Origin: Geosiphon pyriformis
Lineage: Eukaryota > Glomeromycota > Glomeromycetes > Archaeosporales > Geosiphonaceae
Assembly: GCA_016748015.1 (NCBI GenBank)
Contig: JAAOMT010000571.1
Span: forward strand, 1,331,424 to 1,395,423
Length of the DNA stretch: 64,000 bases
Reading direction: 5' to 3'
The notes below the pieces were generated by a model, which was not told where the DNA came from, did not search any database, and saw only the letters and a list, made by a program, of their open reading frames with translations. Below, one piece after another: positions 34,141 to 46,151 of the stretch (its first letter is position 1; each line of letters begins with the position of its first letter). The translations under genes and the position numbers were made by a program.

Positions 34141-34499
34141 CTGAATATTTGGGTTTTAGGCATAATAGTTTTTTGGATTTGGTTGTCATGTTTTTAATGG
34201 TTGGTTTGATAAAGTGAAAATTAATTGGTATATTACTATTGTCAATCTTTAATTTTGGTGGATCTGAGTAGTTCTCAGTTTTTAATTTCTGGTTTGAGAT
34301 AAGTTTTGGGTTTGATTTTGATTTGGTTGAGACTAATAAATAATTTGAGACTGGGGCAGTTGATAAATTACTGGAATTGGTATCTAATAAATTGGTGGCT
34401 GATAAATTGGCTGTATTATTTGAAAGTAATATGGCTAATATTGGTATTTTTTGGATGATTAATTACTGATGTAGTTTGAAATCTGAAATCTGTGATTGG

Positions 34500-36243
34500 A
34501 ATTTTGATATTGATTTCTTAATTGTTGATTATTTTCTTTAAAGTGACAATCTATTTTTAGATGTTTTTGTTTACCATAATAGTAGTAATTACATGTTTCT
34601 ATTTGCCATTGTTGATTTAATAATAATAATAGATGTGACTGTTGTTAACCATAGTTAGAATTTCTTAAATTTTTGCAATATTGTAAAGATTGATATATTA
34701 CCTGATTGTTAGGTAAGTATCTCTTCAATTTTTGATTGATTGAATTACTGAATTGCTTCAGTTTAAAATCTAAGTCAGATGATTCATTCATTACTAAATT
34801 TACAGCTTGCATATAATTGGCTTCCAGCTTGGCTGATTTAAAATCTTGGGTACATATAACTGTGTTTTAGAGTATTTGTAAATGTAATAGACATATGTAT
34901 TGTAGGAGACTACTATGCAGGCCATGGATAAACTAATTTAGAATTTGGGGCACTGTGAAATAATCAGCATTAATGGCTTGGATCTGGTGCAAATTTTTGT
35001 GAAAATATCTTAGGTAAGTAGTAATTGTTTTTGTGTTGCCTTGTTTAATAGTAGTAAATGCCATTGCCAAGTGATTAATGCTATTGTTATTGCTAAAATA
35101 TCTCAAAAATTTGGTTTTAAATGTGTTAAAGATGGCAGGTTTGTTGATCAAATTCTGATATCATGAATTACCAGTATTTTGCAAAAAGTATAAGATGGCT
35201 TGTAAAGCTCTGTCATTATTCTAATTATTAGCAGTGATTGCTTTGGTAATATCATTGAGCTATACTTGGGCATTGTTTTCTTTGCCAGTAAACTTTTCTA
35301 ACTTGGCAATAGAAGTGTATATCATTACTATAATTGGTTGTTGTTGTGGTTGTGGTTGTAATTGAAGTGATTATTGTAGCAGTAGTTGAAATTGTGACTG
35401 TTGTTGCTGTTCAGCAATTAATACAACTAGTAGTGGGTCAATCATAATTACTGAAAGTAAGTTTTGAGAAATAATAGGAGCTGGATTTAGATTGTTTGGG
35501 TTTTGTGAAGTCTGAACAATTAGAGTTTAGATTTCTGGGTTTTCTAAGATCGAGTTTTGATAATTGAATTCTTGATCTTCATTTTCTTCTTCTTTTGAAT
35601 TGGTTATTTTTCACAAATTAGTGGCTTCAAAATTGGTTTGAGATGGTGGTAATCAAAATTTTGATGATATTGGTAATTATAATTTAAATCTTTCAAAAAA
35701 ATTGTTATAGATTCTTAATAAATTGGCTTTTTTTTGTTGGTTTTATAATGTTATTCTTGTTAATGATGTTTTTGCTGATAATAATGCACCTTCTAATAGT
35801 ATATTAATAGTACTACTAGACATGTAATAATATAACAGATAAATAAGTGAAACTACTCTTGGTTTCTTCCAAGTAGGTAGTTGTATTTTTCTTGGTATTT
35901 CTGTTAGTATTTGTAATTTTTTTTTTCATTGTCTGTCAAGATAATAGAAAATTGCTGTTTGGTATGTTTCTTAATTTTCCTGTTGATTTCTGTGATTATT
36001 AGAATGAACAAATGATTTTGTAAAAACATAGTACTTTGAAATAATTTACTATAGAAATTGTCAAGTGCTGTTTTCAGATTTTTTTGGTCTCTTAAGTGAA
36101 ACTTAATATTTTCATTAACATAAAAGTTGAAAGTAGATTCTGTTGACCAATAGTTATTTGTTAATCTTAAATAAATTTGATAGTATTAGAATAAAGCTTT
36201 TACAAATCTCAAGTGGTTTGTCCCTGTTTCTTTTGATTTTGCC
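34500..36243 (-). pseudogene. B gag
   Basis: Minus strand, beginning at GTGGCAAAATCAAAAG (36243 downwards), homologous to the GTG starts of A and D. The capsid part includes 34933-35151 (TFKTKFLRYFSNNNSINHLAMAFTTIKQ... LHQIQAINADYFTVPQILN). A knuckle remnant lies near 34575-34610 (YYYYGKQKHLKIDCHF, the first Cys lost). Gln-rich tracts at 35330-35420. Numerous stops. Confidence 0.75.
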
Positions 36244-36290
36244 ACTGTTTTAGATAATTGCTGTTAATGCTAATTCTCTGTTGGATTATA

Positions 36291-36307
36291 CCTTACAGAG
36301 AGCACCA
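36291..36307 (-). other. B primer-binding site
   Basis: Reverse complement reads TGGTGCTCTCTGTAAGG, next to the LTR end TGTTAC (36310). Same site as in A and C. Confidence 0.65.
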
Positions 36308-36309
36308 AA

Positions 36310-37214
36310 TGTTACAGGTGATTATTTGAGATGTTAATACCAATAACAAACTCATAACTTAATGCTCAATAGCTGGTACAATTGGATAATATCTAAAGGT
36401 TTTGGTATTTGAAAGTTTTGGTTGAGTTTTTTGTATAATGAACAGAGATTCAATAGTGATATCTTTTTGTAATGTTTTTGATTCTTCCCCAACTCTTGAA
36501 TTGGTATGCATTGTTGTTTGTAGTCTTCTGGAAAATTCTTTTATCAATTTTTTTTAGCTTAATGGCTGGTTTTCTGGTAAGCTATTCTCAAATTTCAAGT
36601 GTTTATTCTTATTTTTGGGTCTTTTACCAGCTTTTTTGACATTAATAATTTTGCATGTTTAATTTTTTAATCAATTAGCAAATAATACAACAAAAAAGAA
36701 ATAAAAAAAATAAAGAAAAAATGAAAATAAAATAAAATAAAAAATTAGTATTCTGTTAATAGTCATAATCAAAAATTATTATTAACATGAAGTGTTAATA
36801 AATAGAAGAATGATTAGATTCTCAATTAAATGATAACAACATAAATTGGATAATAATAAGTAGGTTTTTATTGAATATTTTAATGAATTTATTTCAGTTA
36901 ATAGTAACTATCTGTAAAGTAAGGATTATTTAATAGATAAAAAATGGAATGCTAAACTAAAACTGAACTGAATTTTTCTTTTTTTTTTTACTTCTAATGC
37001 TATTGTTATATATATAGTTGGTGTTATATAAGATTCCTAAAATCCTGCAATTCCTTTAGAGAAATTCTGAAATTCTAGAATCCTGCAATTTTTTATGAAG
37101 AATTCTGGGATTCTGGAATCTTATAATTTCTTTAGAGGAATCTTAGAATTCTTTTATTACTACATTTATTTCTAATTGGCTATTTCTATAATACCCTAAT
37201 TTTTATAAATAACA
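36310..37214 (-). repeat. B 5' LTR
   Basis: 905 bp; TGTTAC at 36310 is the reverse complement of the LTR end, AACA at 37211-37214 the reverse complement of its start. Matches 23805-24066 plus 27439-28097. Confidence 0.88.
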
Positions 37215-38574
37215 ATACTTACTATGAATTTACAAATAATTTTTTAATGATTATAATATTGTATTTCAAAAAATTGCTTGGATCTAAGAAATATACAAAA
37301 TCTTTTGTAATAAAAATTTTTAGTTAAATTTAATATATAAATAATGAATTATATCAAAGAGAAATATAATGACTAAAATACTTATCATGTATTTAATTGA
37401 ATTATGATTTAGTTTTAAAATTGGTTTTTTAGACTGTAAAAAAAATTTTGATTGTTGAATATTTTAACAACTTATTAGAATATAATATATAATAGCTTAT
37501 TATAATAATCAAAAAACTTATATTAGTTAATGTTAATTTAAAGAAATTAGATTGAAATTGAAAGATTTTTGGTTTTACCTTAATTGAGAAAACTGAAGTT
37601 GTCTTAAAGCCAATAATTTTGAATAGCTTTTTTTTTTAGTGTTGTATATTTTCTAACAAGTTTGTTTTAATGCAAAAAATATAGGAAATATATTAGTTTA
37701 AGTAAATAAAACCCAGATTTTTTTGTAAAAATTTAATAAACTTCTCATTTGTAAAAATTTAACATCTTTAAAAATGTATAAATTATTATTAAAATATATA
37801 ACATTTTCGAAATCAATTGCAAGTTCTGATTAAATTCATAAATAGATAATATCCTTTTAAATTTTCTGCTAATATAATATAGAAAACATATATTAAGTAT
37901 TAAATAACCAATGAGAAAAAAATACATAGTACCAATCTTAATCATGTTTAAGAATCTTAGCTTTTTAATTACATTATAATATTCTAGATATTTTTTTTTA
38001 AATGGTAAATCCATAAATAATTCGGCATATTATTAATCACTGAATATGAAAATAAGAAGTTACAACTAGGCTGTAATACTAAAAATGAAATTTATCTCAA
38101 ATATTCTTATTTACTATCTTTTTAATTAACAATTATTTGCAATAAATTTTTTATTAACTCTAAGAGATTGGCTTTAATTTGAAAATCAGGTTTTTTTTGA
38201 GTTAGTTGTTTAATTGTCAATGTTAAACTTTTTTGCTCAAATTCTTTGTTATAAGTCAAAGAAGTTTTTGTAATAACTATTTTTATTAATGTTACTTGAA
38301 TTTTTGGCTCAGATAATTTTCTTGATCCCAATAGAAAATTTTCTTTGATGAATGCCAAAAAAGTTTTTTTTGATTGCTTTTTATTCAAAAATACAAAACA
38401 AAAATTAAAGTTTAAATTGGAACCAAAAAAATTTAAAAAATAGATATATATCTAAGTTAAAAACATTATTTTTATTGTGATACAATTTTGTTGTATAATA
38501 TTACATGGTTCAAATTTTTTAATTCTGTCCAAGCACTAATTACACACTAGATTAATATTACATCACATAAAAAA
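37215..38574. other. G interior left of the transposase, no recognised gene
   Basis: AT-rich. Two minus-strand frames (37745-38014, hydrophobic and membrane-like by composition; 38122-38388, Lys-rich) have no motif that I recognise and are probably chance frames in A/T-rich DNA. Confidence 0.5.
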
Positions 38575-39531
38575 ATACCACTTCATTTTAAAGGAAAAAG
38601 AAAAGCTAAAGATTAAGTTAGAAATGCAAAAAGATTATATAAAAAAACACATTATACCATTTCAATAAATGATCATAATATTGAAGTAAACGAATTTAAT
38701 AGACTAGATATTAGTAATAGAAAGTGGGATAATAATGATGATAATTAATAAGATAATACAGAAGATATAGAAGCCACAATTAGAATAAATACAAAATTAA
38801 AAGAACTCAATTTAGTATGAAAAAATAACAATCATCTAAAAAAAAAAGTAAAGCCTTTACATAACAAAAAAAATACCAAAGTCAACTTATTATAATAAAT
38901 ATGGACCAAATAGTTTATTTACCAAAGCAACAGCCAGAACTAAAAAAATCACCACTTTTTTTAATATTAGTAATGCTTAAACTACAGACTTATAATAACC
39001 CAAATCTAATAAATCTTTAAGCAATTCAGAAAGTAAGATTGATCTGTATGTCAGTTAAATAAAAAAAGAGCAAGAGTTAAAAAAACATTTAGAAAAACAA
39101 TATGCTTAGTTAATTGTCTTTGAATATAATCAAAAAAGAGCTATTTTTGAATATTTTACTTTGTTAAATAATAATAATAGACGTAAAAAAATTAATGCCA
39201 ATTTGAAAATTGCCCAGAAAATTTTTATTGATGATAGTATATGGAAAGCATAAAAAATTTGATATTTTGCAAAGTATTGGTTGCTTAATGATAAGTTTTC
39301 AATATTAAAATATAGAAAATACCAAAAAATAATTAGAATAATTAATGATAAAAACATTGTGGAAAAATATTATATTTGAATTAGAAACCAAAACTTGAAT
39401 GCCATTTCAGCCACATTAAAAAATTCATTGAGCATAAATTGTTTTCTAATATTGGAATAATGAAAAAAAACTATTAGTCTTATAACTACAGTAAAATGGC
39501 TCAAAATTTTTGGTTATTTATTTCAACAATA
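38575..39531 (+). pseudogene. G transposase, N-terminal part
   Basis: Plus-strand remnant: RLDISNRKWDNN (38695-38735), NKYGPNSLFTKATARTKKITTFFNI (38895-38965), EYNQKRAIFEYFTLLNNNNR (39120-39185), IWKA-stop-KI-YFAKYWLLNDKFSILKYRK (39235-39325), VKWLKIFGYLFQQYYY (39490-39540). The pattern is that of a large DDE transposase family common in Glomeromycotina genomes (known from memory; not searched). The N-terminal part likely holds the DNA-binding region. It is cut by element A; the C-terminal catalytic part resumes at 50979. Confidence 0.75.
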
Positions 39532-39535
39532 TTAT
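39532..39535 (+). repeat. Target-site duplication of A, left
   Basis: TTAT, repeated at 50975-50978. Joining the flanks restores the transposase text (WLKIFGYLFQQYYY then NLYYDKHKRND). Confidence 0.65.
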
Positions 39536-40378
39536 TATTACTCATAAAAAAAAAACAGATATAGAAAATAGTAAATTAATAGGAAAATAGTAGTTAGCAC
39601 ATGAGCATATTGCTCAGCAATGTGAAACAATATTAGAAATCACAGCACATTGCTTAGCAATATGAAGTGATGTTAAAAAATTAGGGCACATTGCTTAAGA
39701 AATCATAATACATTGCTCAGGAATGTAAGCAATCTCATAGAACATCAATTATGTATATATAGCAGTAGTATTAGAAAAAAAAAAGACAGACCTCCCAGTT
39801 TAGATTTGATCTAAGCAATCTTTCATTCACAAATATCAAATAAATAATTATTCACTATCTCAATTTACTCTTTATTATTAATACTTTATGTTAATAGTAA
39901 TTGATACTTAAACCATGAAATAATAGTTCTTGATTATGGCTATTGATAGAATACTAACATTTATCACTTTGGCTTATTTCTTTTATTTTTATTTTATTTT
40001 CTTTTGTTATTTCATTTGTTTTACTAATTGATTAAAGAGTAAAAGCACTGAATTATTGACATCAAAGATAGCCTGGTAAAAGACTCCAAAGAAAGTGTAT
40101 AATATTGAGAATTTAAAGATAACTTACTAAAAAGACATCTCTGTCAAATTACCAGCCACTATGCTGAGAAAAAAATTGGATAGAATTGCAATTCTGAGAG
40201 ACTACTGAAACAACTATTGAATCTCTGTTCATTATATAAAAAACTCAACAACACAATTTTCAGACTATCAAAACCTTCAGATTAACCAAATCTTCAGAAA
40301 TCATCATCATTATATTAATTGAACACCAAGTTATGGGTTTGTTATTTGCTTTGAGACCCCAAATAATCATTTGTAACA
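39536..40378 (+). repeat. A 5' LTR
   Basis: 843 bp, TATTACTCATAAAAA...TTTGTAACA. It has four AYATTGCTYAGCAAT-type palindromic units (39605-39727), a TATA-like TATGTATATATAGC (39748-39762), and the R/U5 segment AATCTCTGTTCATTATA. Compared with the 3' LTR it has one more repeat unit. Confidence 0.9.
39605..39727. promoter_or_regulatory. Palindromic repeat array in A LTR U3
   Basis: Four units: GCATATTGCTCAGCAATGTG (39605), GCACATTGCTTAGCAATATG (39644), GCACATTGCTTAAGAAATCA (39686), TACATTGCTCAGGAATGTAA (39708). The core ATTGCTCAGCAAT is a near-perfect palindrome. Its position upstream of the TATA-like motif suggests transcription-factor sites. The 3' LTR has three units. Confidence 0.5.
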
Positions 40379-40380
40379 TT

Positions 40381-40398
40381 TGGTGCTTCCTGTGAGGT
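40381..40398 (+). other. A primer-binding site
   Basis: TGGTGCTTCCTGTGAGGT, two bases after the 5' LTR. Conserved in B and C; element D has a different site. Confidence 0.7.
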
Positions 40399-40440
40399 AT
40401 AATTTTACAGAAAACCAGCACCAATGACAATCATCTAAAA

Positions 40441-42130
40441 GTGGCAGAATCAGAAATCATAGGGACAAACTATTTAGAATTCACTAAATTCTTATTTCAA
40501 CAGTACAGTCAACAATTGAACTTAACCAACAACTATTATCCAGCAGAATCAGCCTTTAACTTTTATGTCAACAAAAAAATCACAGATTTTCTGGAAAGAC
40601 CAGTTGACATTGAATCAGCAAGAGAAAATTTCTATACAGAATTAATTTAATACACCAGCTTACCATGAAATTACAGTTTCATACCAATTATTAGAGAAAT
40701 TAATCAAGCAATTAAAAGATATACACAACAACAATTCCCTATTACCTATGCAGATAAGGGTAAAGAAAAGCTCCAAACACCAGCAGTAACTCCAAAAAGA
40801 ATACAATTACCAATATGGAAGAAACAAAGATTTGAATTTCTACTATATTTATTATATTACCACACATCCAAAAGTACTATCAATATCACATCAAATGCGA
40901 CATCAATATTTGGATAACTTCTATTTCAAAGTAAACAAAAGAAAGCAGAATTATTAGGAACCTATGGCAATTACTTCAAAGGATTTAAATTATGATTGCC
41001 AACACCATCAGGATTTCGATCACCACCACCTCCACCAGATTTTGAAACTGCAAGTCCTTGGAAAATAATGGCATTAAAAGAAGAGAAAAAAGAGGACCAA
41101 GAATTTAATTATCAAAATCCAATTGTGGAAAATCTGAAAATTAAAACTCTGAATATTCAAACCCAGCAAACTCCAAATAATCCAAATTCCAAGTTAATTA
41201 ATTAAGAAAACTTACCTCCAGAAATCATCATCAATTAGCAACAGATTAATCCAATTGCTAAACAACTTCAACAGCCACCAATATTACTCTAACAAATACT
41301 CCTTCAATTACCACAACAACCAAACTTGGATTCAATAACTTATGTCCCAATAGCAAAGCTTGAAAAGTTCACAGGTAAAAAAGATAATGCCCAAGTATGG
41401 CTGAACAATATGGAAAAAGCCATCACAGCCAACAGATGAAATGATACTAGAGCTATACAAGCCATTTCATATTTCCTCCAAAATACTGTTAACTCGTGAT
41501 ATCAAAGCTTGGTTAACAAACCTTAAGATTTCAATACATTCAAACTTGCATTTCTGCAATATTTTAACAATAATAATAGTATCAACTGATTGGCCAACAC
41601 TTTTACCACTATCAAGCAAAGAGAAAATAAAGCAGTCACTACTTATTTGGAATGCTTCCACAGAAATCTGCACCAGATTCAGGCCATATAGGCTGATTAT
41701 TTCACAGTGCCACAAATTCTAAACCAATTCATTAGAGGCCTGCACAGTAGCATTCTTCAATACATATGCCTAATGCATTCAGCAGACCTTCAAGCTGCAG
41801 TTACAAATGCCAGAAATTTTGAAGCAGCTGAACTCAAAGCCAACTATGCTCAAACCATAAATCTAGTGATGAACAAATTATCTGACTTGGATTCCAAATT
41901 GAAGCAATTCAATAAATCAATCAACCAGAAATTAGAGAGATATTTAGCTAACAACAATCAGGCAATTTATCAATCTTCTCAACAATACAATAATTAAGGA
42001 AACTCTAATCACGTCTAAAATTAACCACATCCAGTATTGTCAACCAATCACCAGTGGTAGCAGAAAATGCATGTATGCTACTATTGTGGTAAACAAAAAC
42101 ATTTGCAATTTGAATGTTGCAAAAAGATAA
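40441..42130 (+). pseudogene. A gag
   Basis: Starts at GTG in CTAAAAGTGGCAGAAT with no in-frame ATG nearby; the same GTG is found in B and D. N-terminal domain 40441-40650 (YLEFTKFLFQQYSQQ...). A Pro-rich block follows (FRSPPPPPDFETAS). The capsid region includes 41707-41997 (QILNQFIRGLHSSILQYICL..., LKQFNKSINQKLERYLANNN). The CCHC knuckle CYYCGKQKHLQFEC is at 42073-42115. About a dozen stops (TAA or TGA for Gln or Trp). It would form the particle. Confidence 0.82.
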
Positions 42131-42576
42131 GCAACCTAAAATCAGCTAATTAGTATCGAAACTCTGATTACTGACTTTAAACTCAGAATTACATCAGTAA
42201 TCAATTACCAGAACAATACCAATCTTAATTATATTACTTTTTAGTAATGCAACTGATTTATCAAATTTCAATGATATAGCAATTATACTCACTTTCAGTA
42301 TATCAGTCTCTAGCATCAATCTATCAACCAACAACACCCATAATTTATCAACCATCACAATCACAAGTAATCTATTAGACATTAGCAATCTCAACCCCAA
42401 ATTCAGCTCAGATGACATCAGAAAATCCCAGATCCAGAGTCACTTAAAACTGGAGATTAATGATAGTTGTCTACCAACTGATTTCCAGTTCATCTATCTA
42501 GTAGACAGGATTACACTAGTAGAGTTCAGGAACTGGGTATACTCAAAATCCAAGTTCCCAAAACTATTTAAGTCTC
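42131..42576 (+). pseudogene. A gag-protease linker
   Basis: Gln/Tyr/Ser-rich text with scattered stops between the zinc knuckle and the protease (QYQS..., YQPTTPIIYQPSQSQ). It matches 52740-53140 of M. No domain recognised. Confidence 0.55.
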
Positions 42577-44120
42577 TTGGTAACTTCAGAAGACACTTCA
42601 CTTAACAACACAAAACTTAACCAAAAACAACCACTCACCAGCAATATACTTCCAGCCACCATTACCAATAATGAAACATTCACAGCTATCTTTCCATTCG
42701 AACTTAAGGAACTGACATCCATGTTCTTGTTTAGTGGAGTTACACTTGAAGAAAAACCAATTATTGCCATATACACTAATACCAAAGTCAATGGCCATTC
42801 TATTAAGTTCATTCTTGATAGTGGGTCAGCAGACAGCATTGTTACATGACAACTCATGAATTAATTAGGTTACCAAGTTGATCATACTACCAGTGCCAGA
42901 ATCATAATTACCAAAGAAGTGACCAAAACTCTAATTGGTGAAATAAACAACTTTTCTTTTAAAGTCAATGGTGTTATTGGAGATTTTTGGTCTTTTTTCT
43001 TGAATGTTGTTAATGTTGATTTGCTGTGAATTCACGTTTTTAGGAAGTAGTTGGACCTCCAGTAACTGAATTTATTTTCAAATTATCTCTTATAATTTGA
43101 ACTGCTGGGCTTATAAATGGAATGACCAATTCCATGCCAGTTGCTTGTGTAGTTATGTTGTAATAAATATCAACTCTTTCTCAAGAATTGCTCATTTGGA
43201 AGCTCACTAAAATATGTAGTTATTTTGCTGTGAAAGTCAACTCTTTTACAGAAATCTTGTCTGTAGACTACTCTAATGATTATAATAAAAAGAGGAAAAG
43301 AAAAATAAAAAAAATGTAAAAGAAATAAAATTTTATTAAGGGAAACGTTTTTTTATCCAGGTCTGAAGTCACTAACAGTTTTATTGAAATTGGTAGCTAA
43401 TCAATTTCAAAACGTTAGTTGTGTTGAAAGAATTTCAAGTATAATAATTTAAGAATTTGGTTTTTGAATATTTAATTTTTATTTGAATGTATAAAAAGAT
43501 GATTTGTTTCAATTAAGATATCTAAAGTAAGATACTATGGTAAAATACTATAAGAAAATACATTTTCTTGAAGAGAGAAGCTTTTTTTTTATACAACTTG
43601 TTATAGTACTAGTCTTTAAACTTGTACTTTTTTCTTTGCTACAATTTGGGTGAACTAAAAATATATTTCTGCAAACTACAAGTTATTTCACTAAACTATT
43701 GATTATTTCGGCCAATTTTTATTAATTTTGGCGAATTTTGACTATGTTAAATGGTTCAGAATATTGTGTAATTTAATCATCTTAATTTCTAGAGTATAAA
43801 TTGGATTATTAATTGAGTAATGATATTTGATAATTTGATTAAATAATAAGTGATAATTGAAATAATAATGTATGCTAATTAATAATAGGAATTATGAACG
43901 TAATTTCATGCTAATTATTAGCTAAAATTCTACTAGTAACAATGGCATCATAATACTAATCAAGATATTAGTAATAGAAGCAACTCAGTACCAAGCTCTC
44001 ATTAGGAATAACTGGCTGTCCAAAACCAATGCCATGCTTAACTAGAACACCCAAGAACTGCAGCTCAGCCAAAACGGCCACTACACACATGTGCCAGCCA
44101 CTTGTGGTCACTTCAAGACC
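42577..44120 (+). pseudogene. A aspartic protease, split by J3
   Basis: The first part (42577-42966) ends IKFILDSGSADSIVT at 42808-42848, with an intact DSG active site, then stops, then INNFSFKVNGV. J3 (42978-43940) interrupts. The second part (43952-44120) reads ILIKILVIEATQYQ and NNWLSKTNAMLN, then NGHYTHVPATCGHFKTTT. Retropepsin of Ty3/Gypsy type; cleaves Gag-Pol. Inactivated by stops and by J3. Confidence 0.82.
42978..43940 (-). mobile_element. J3: 963-bp J repeat in the protease of A
   Basis: Reverse-complement copy of J1, matching over its whole length including both ends. Flanked by AATGGTGTTA(T) at 42967-42977 and AATGGCATCA(T) at 43941-43951, an 11-bp duplication with 8 of 11 identical. 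It splits a protease frame that is continuous in element D. No coding capacity. Confidence 0.85.
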
Positions 44121-45140
44121 ACAACCAATGACAAATCACTCATTGAATTAGAAGAAGAGGAAAAAAAACCTACCTGGAAAGCTTACCAAGTTTCCTGGGC
44201 CAATACCGAGCACAACAAATTACCACCAGTACTGTTCTGAGACAACCACAGAAAAAGAAAGCAAAAAGAGGAACTTACCAAAAATAATAAACAAACATGG
44301 TGGACTAATGATGACAGTACCAAGCTGATACCAACTTAGGAGTGGGAAGAGAATACAAAAAAAAAAAAAAGAAAAAAAAGAAGAGCCAGTACCAACCACT
44401 ACTGTCACTCATATTCTCTACACCTATACCACATCACCACTATCTAACTATTGCCAACTGAAACTAGTATGTATCAACTGTGGCAAAAAATTGTTCACAA
44501 TAGATGTATGCTGTAGTGATAACAAAGAATGGCCAATGGCAACTAAATTTTATTGCCATCCATGTCTCATTGATCAGTTTGGATGACCAAAAAGACAAGA
44601 AAAATGAGACAATGAACCATGCTTGGCTTGCAGCAAAACTCTTCTCAATGAAGAAATGTGGAATGACATCCCTAGGAGAGAAGAAACATGTAACAAATCA
44701 TATCAGTACATGATTCTAATAAGCAACTGAGTGAAAAAAGGAATACCAATAGAAGCAGTCTGAAGGAGAGCAGTAAAATGGTTAGATGGATGTCCACACA
44801 ATGACGACAAAATTTGGCAAATAGTTCTTACCAAAATCAAAAAAGTGTTACCAAAAGAAATAAGGACCATCAAAAACAACCCACCAGAACCCATAAAACT
44901 TGACTGAAACCTAAACCCAGATATTGTCTTAGAGCCAATAGACCCAAAACAATTCCATGAGCACTACCAAAAATTAGCACTCACTCAAGAAGAACAAAAA
45001 CAACAGTTAAAAGAAATAAACACATAACTATATGACTATTGTTTGATCTCATGTGACTTCCAATATTGTAATAAGTGTGATCTTATTTACAATCCACCAC
45101 CACACATGATCTACACAATTTCAGAGAAAAAAAACCAATC
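44121..45140 (+). pseudogene. A Cys-rich module
   Basis: Matches D 60480-61250. Order: a WKAYQVSWANTEHN segment, a Lys-rich tract, CINCGKKLFTIDVCC (44474-44515), YCHPCLIDQFG (44550-44585), EPCLACSKTLL (44619-44650), MWNDIPRREETC, YQYMILISN (44700-44730), and a C-terminal cluster YDYCLISCDFQYCNKCDLIYN (45029-45090). Frame broken by TGA and TAA codons. Paired cysteines in a conserved spacing suggest several zinc sites. Found in A, B and D but not in ordinary Gypsy polyproteins that I know. Role unknown. Confidence 0.7.
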
Positions 45141-45152
45141 AGCAGCTGCACA

Positions 45153-45728
45153 TTGGAATCAGAATCAATTTTCAATTCCAATCCAAACTCTGACAATGAC
45201 AATGATGAAAACAATGGTTCCAGTTCCACTCAATATGGCAACAAAAATAACAATGATTCAGACTTAGATTCAAACTCTGAACCATATATTACACTCCCTA
45301 ATTTTACCAAGGAACAAGAACTAAAATGGTTCAGCAATAATGATGAAGATATTATGTTAGAACATGCACATAATACCAATACCAGGTTTGATCTAAGATA
45401 TTCAGGGAAATATGCTATCAAACTGGAACCACATTTGTGCACATGCATTGATCTAAAAATAGCACTGGAAATTCTAGCAACCACTATGATTCAATTAGCA
45501 TCCAGAAGTAGTTTAGCAAAAAAGGGAATCAACATTAGAAGAAGAATAATTGATGCAGAATATGTAGAAAATATTATTGCAATGTTACAAAATGACTCAG
45601 AAAAGGCCTACATCATAGAGCCAAATGAAAAAATAGCACAGACAATATTCCTGCCTCTGGTTAAAATAGCTCAATTAGTATCAGTGGGAAACAGGAAGAA
45701 ATTAAGAATTACAGCAAAAGGAATATAG
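45153..45728 (+). pseudogene. A dUTPase domain
   Basis: 191-codon open frame. The N-terminal acidic Asn/Ser/Asp linker contains YITLPNFTKEQELKWFSNN. dUTPase motifs: I, AHNTNTRFDLRY (canonical Asp-x-Gly lost); II, ASRSSLAKKG (intact); III, RIIDAEYVENI (catalytic Asp kept, the two Gly changed to Arg and Glu); IV, NEKIAQTIFLPLVKI; V damaged by a TAG after AKGI. The fold hydrolyses dUTP to dUMP; the substitutions, all G-to-A type, make activity unlikely. It follows a frameshift from the Cys-rich module. Confidence 0.88.
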
Positions 45729-45740
45729 CGTTTCAGATCC

Positions 45741-46139
45741 ATGAGTAGAATAGATGTACCAGTTAATATGACAGAGAAAAAAATTGTTAACAAAGGAGAA
45801 ATTATCTCCACCCATCAATCAATTTCTATTCTATCATATAATCAGTACATGGTAGTTATAGAGAGGAAAGTAAAAGATCAGGTTCAAATTTTTGAGACAG
45901 AAGCAACACTTTGTAAATCAGAAAAAATTGGATTAGTCAATTTACACATACCAGCCAAAAACCACTGTCACATCAAAATTTCCATTTACAACAACACAGA
46001 AGATATTATCGAGATACCAGAAGGAATCACTATTGGATATCTAACCACTGAAATTAAAGACCAACTGGTAAATACCATTCCAGATTTTTTACAATTGTGT
46101 AAATATGTAAATATAACATCTCAAACAATATATGGATGA
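45741..46139 (+). pseudogene. A beta-rich linker between dUTPase and RT
   Basis: 132-codon frame: PVNMTEKKIVNKGEII..., NQYMVVIERKVKDQ, LHIPAKNHCHIKISIYNN, IIEIPEGITIGYLTTEI. Alternating hydrophobic pattern with a GYL turn. It is homologous to residues ~190-290 of the D 790-codon frame. Not recognised as an enzyme; it may be structural. Continuous with dUTPase and RT in D. Confidence 0.7.
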
Positions 46140-46151
46140 GAAGAATATTAT

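Larger units (their letters stand above)
23805..37214 (-). mobile_element. Gypsy element 'B' with dUTPase, minus strand
   Basis: About 10 kb once element C is removed. The upstream LTR is 36310-37214, the downstream LTR 23805-24066 plus 27439-28097. Between them, on the minus strand, lie gag, protease, Cys-rich module, dUTPase, RT, RNase H, integrase and a 3' ORF. All frames are broken by stops, chiefly at Gln and Trp codons. No matching target duplication was found, and the last bases of the downstream LTR are altered. It sits between the left arm of G and the transposase side of G. Confidence 0.88.

Noticed and set aside
37745-38014. Membrane-protein ORF on the minus strand
   Set aside because: Hydrophobic content follows from T-rich codons in A/T-rich DNA; no homology or motif, and similar frames occur throughout such regions.
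39605-39727. CRISPR-like repeat array
   Set aside because: Units are degenerate, irregularly spaced and lie within an LTR of a eukaryotic element.
44220-44408. Minus-strand ORFs opposite the A and D pol regions (e.g. 44220-44408, 59548-59872, 60529-60954)
   Set aside because: Shadows of the Cys-rich and gag/protease frames on the plus strand.
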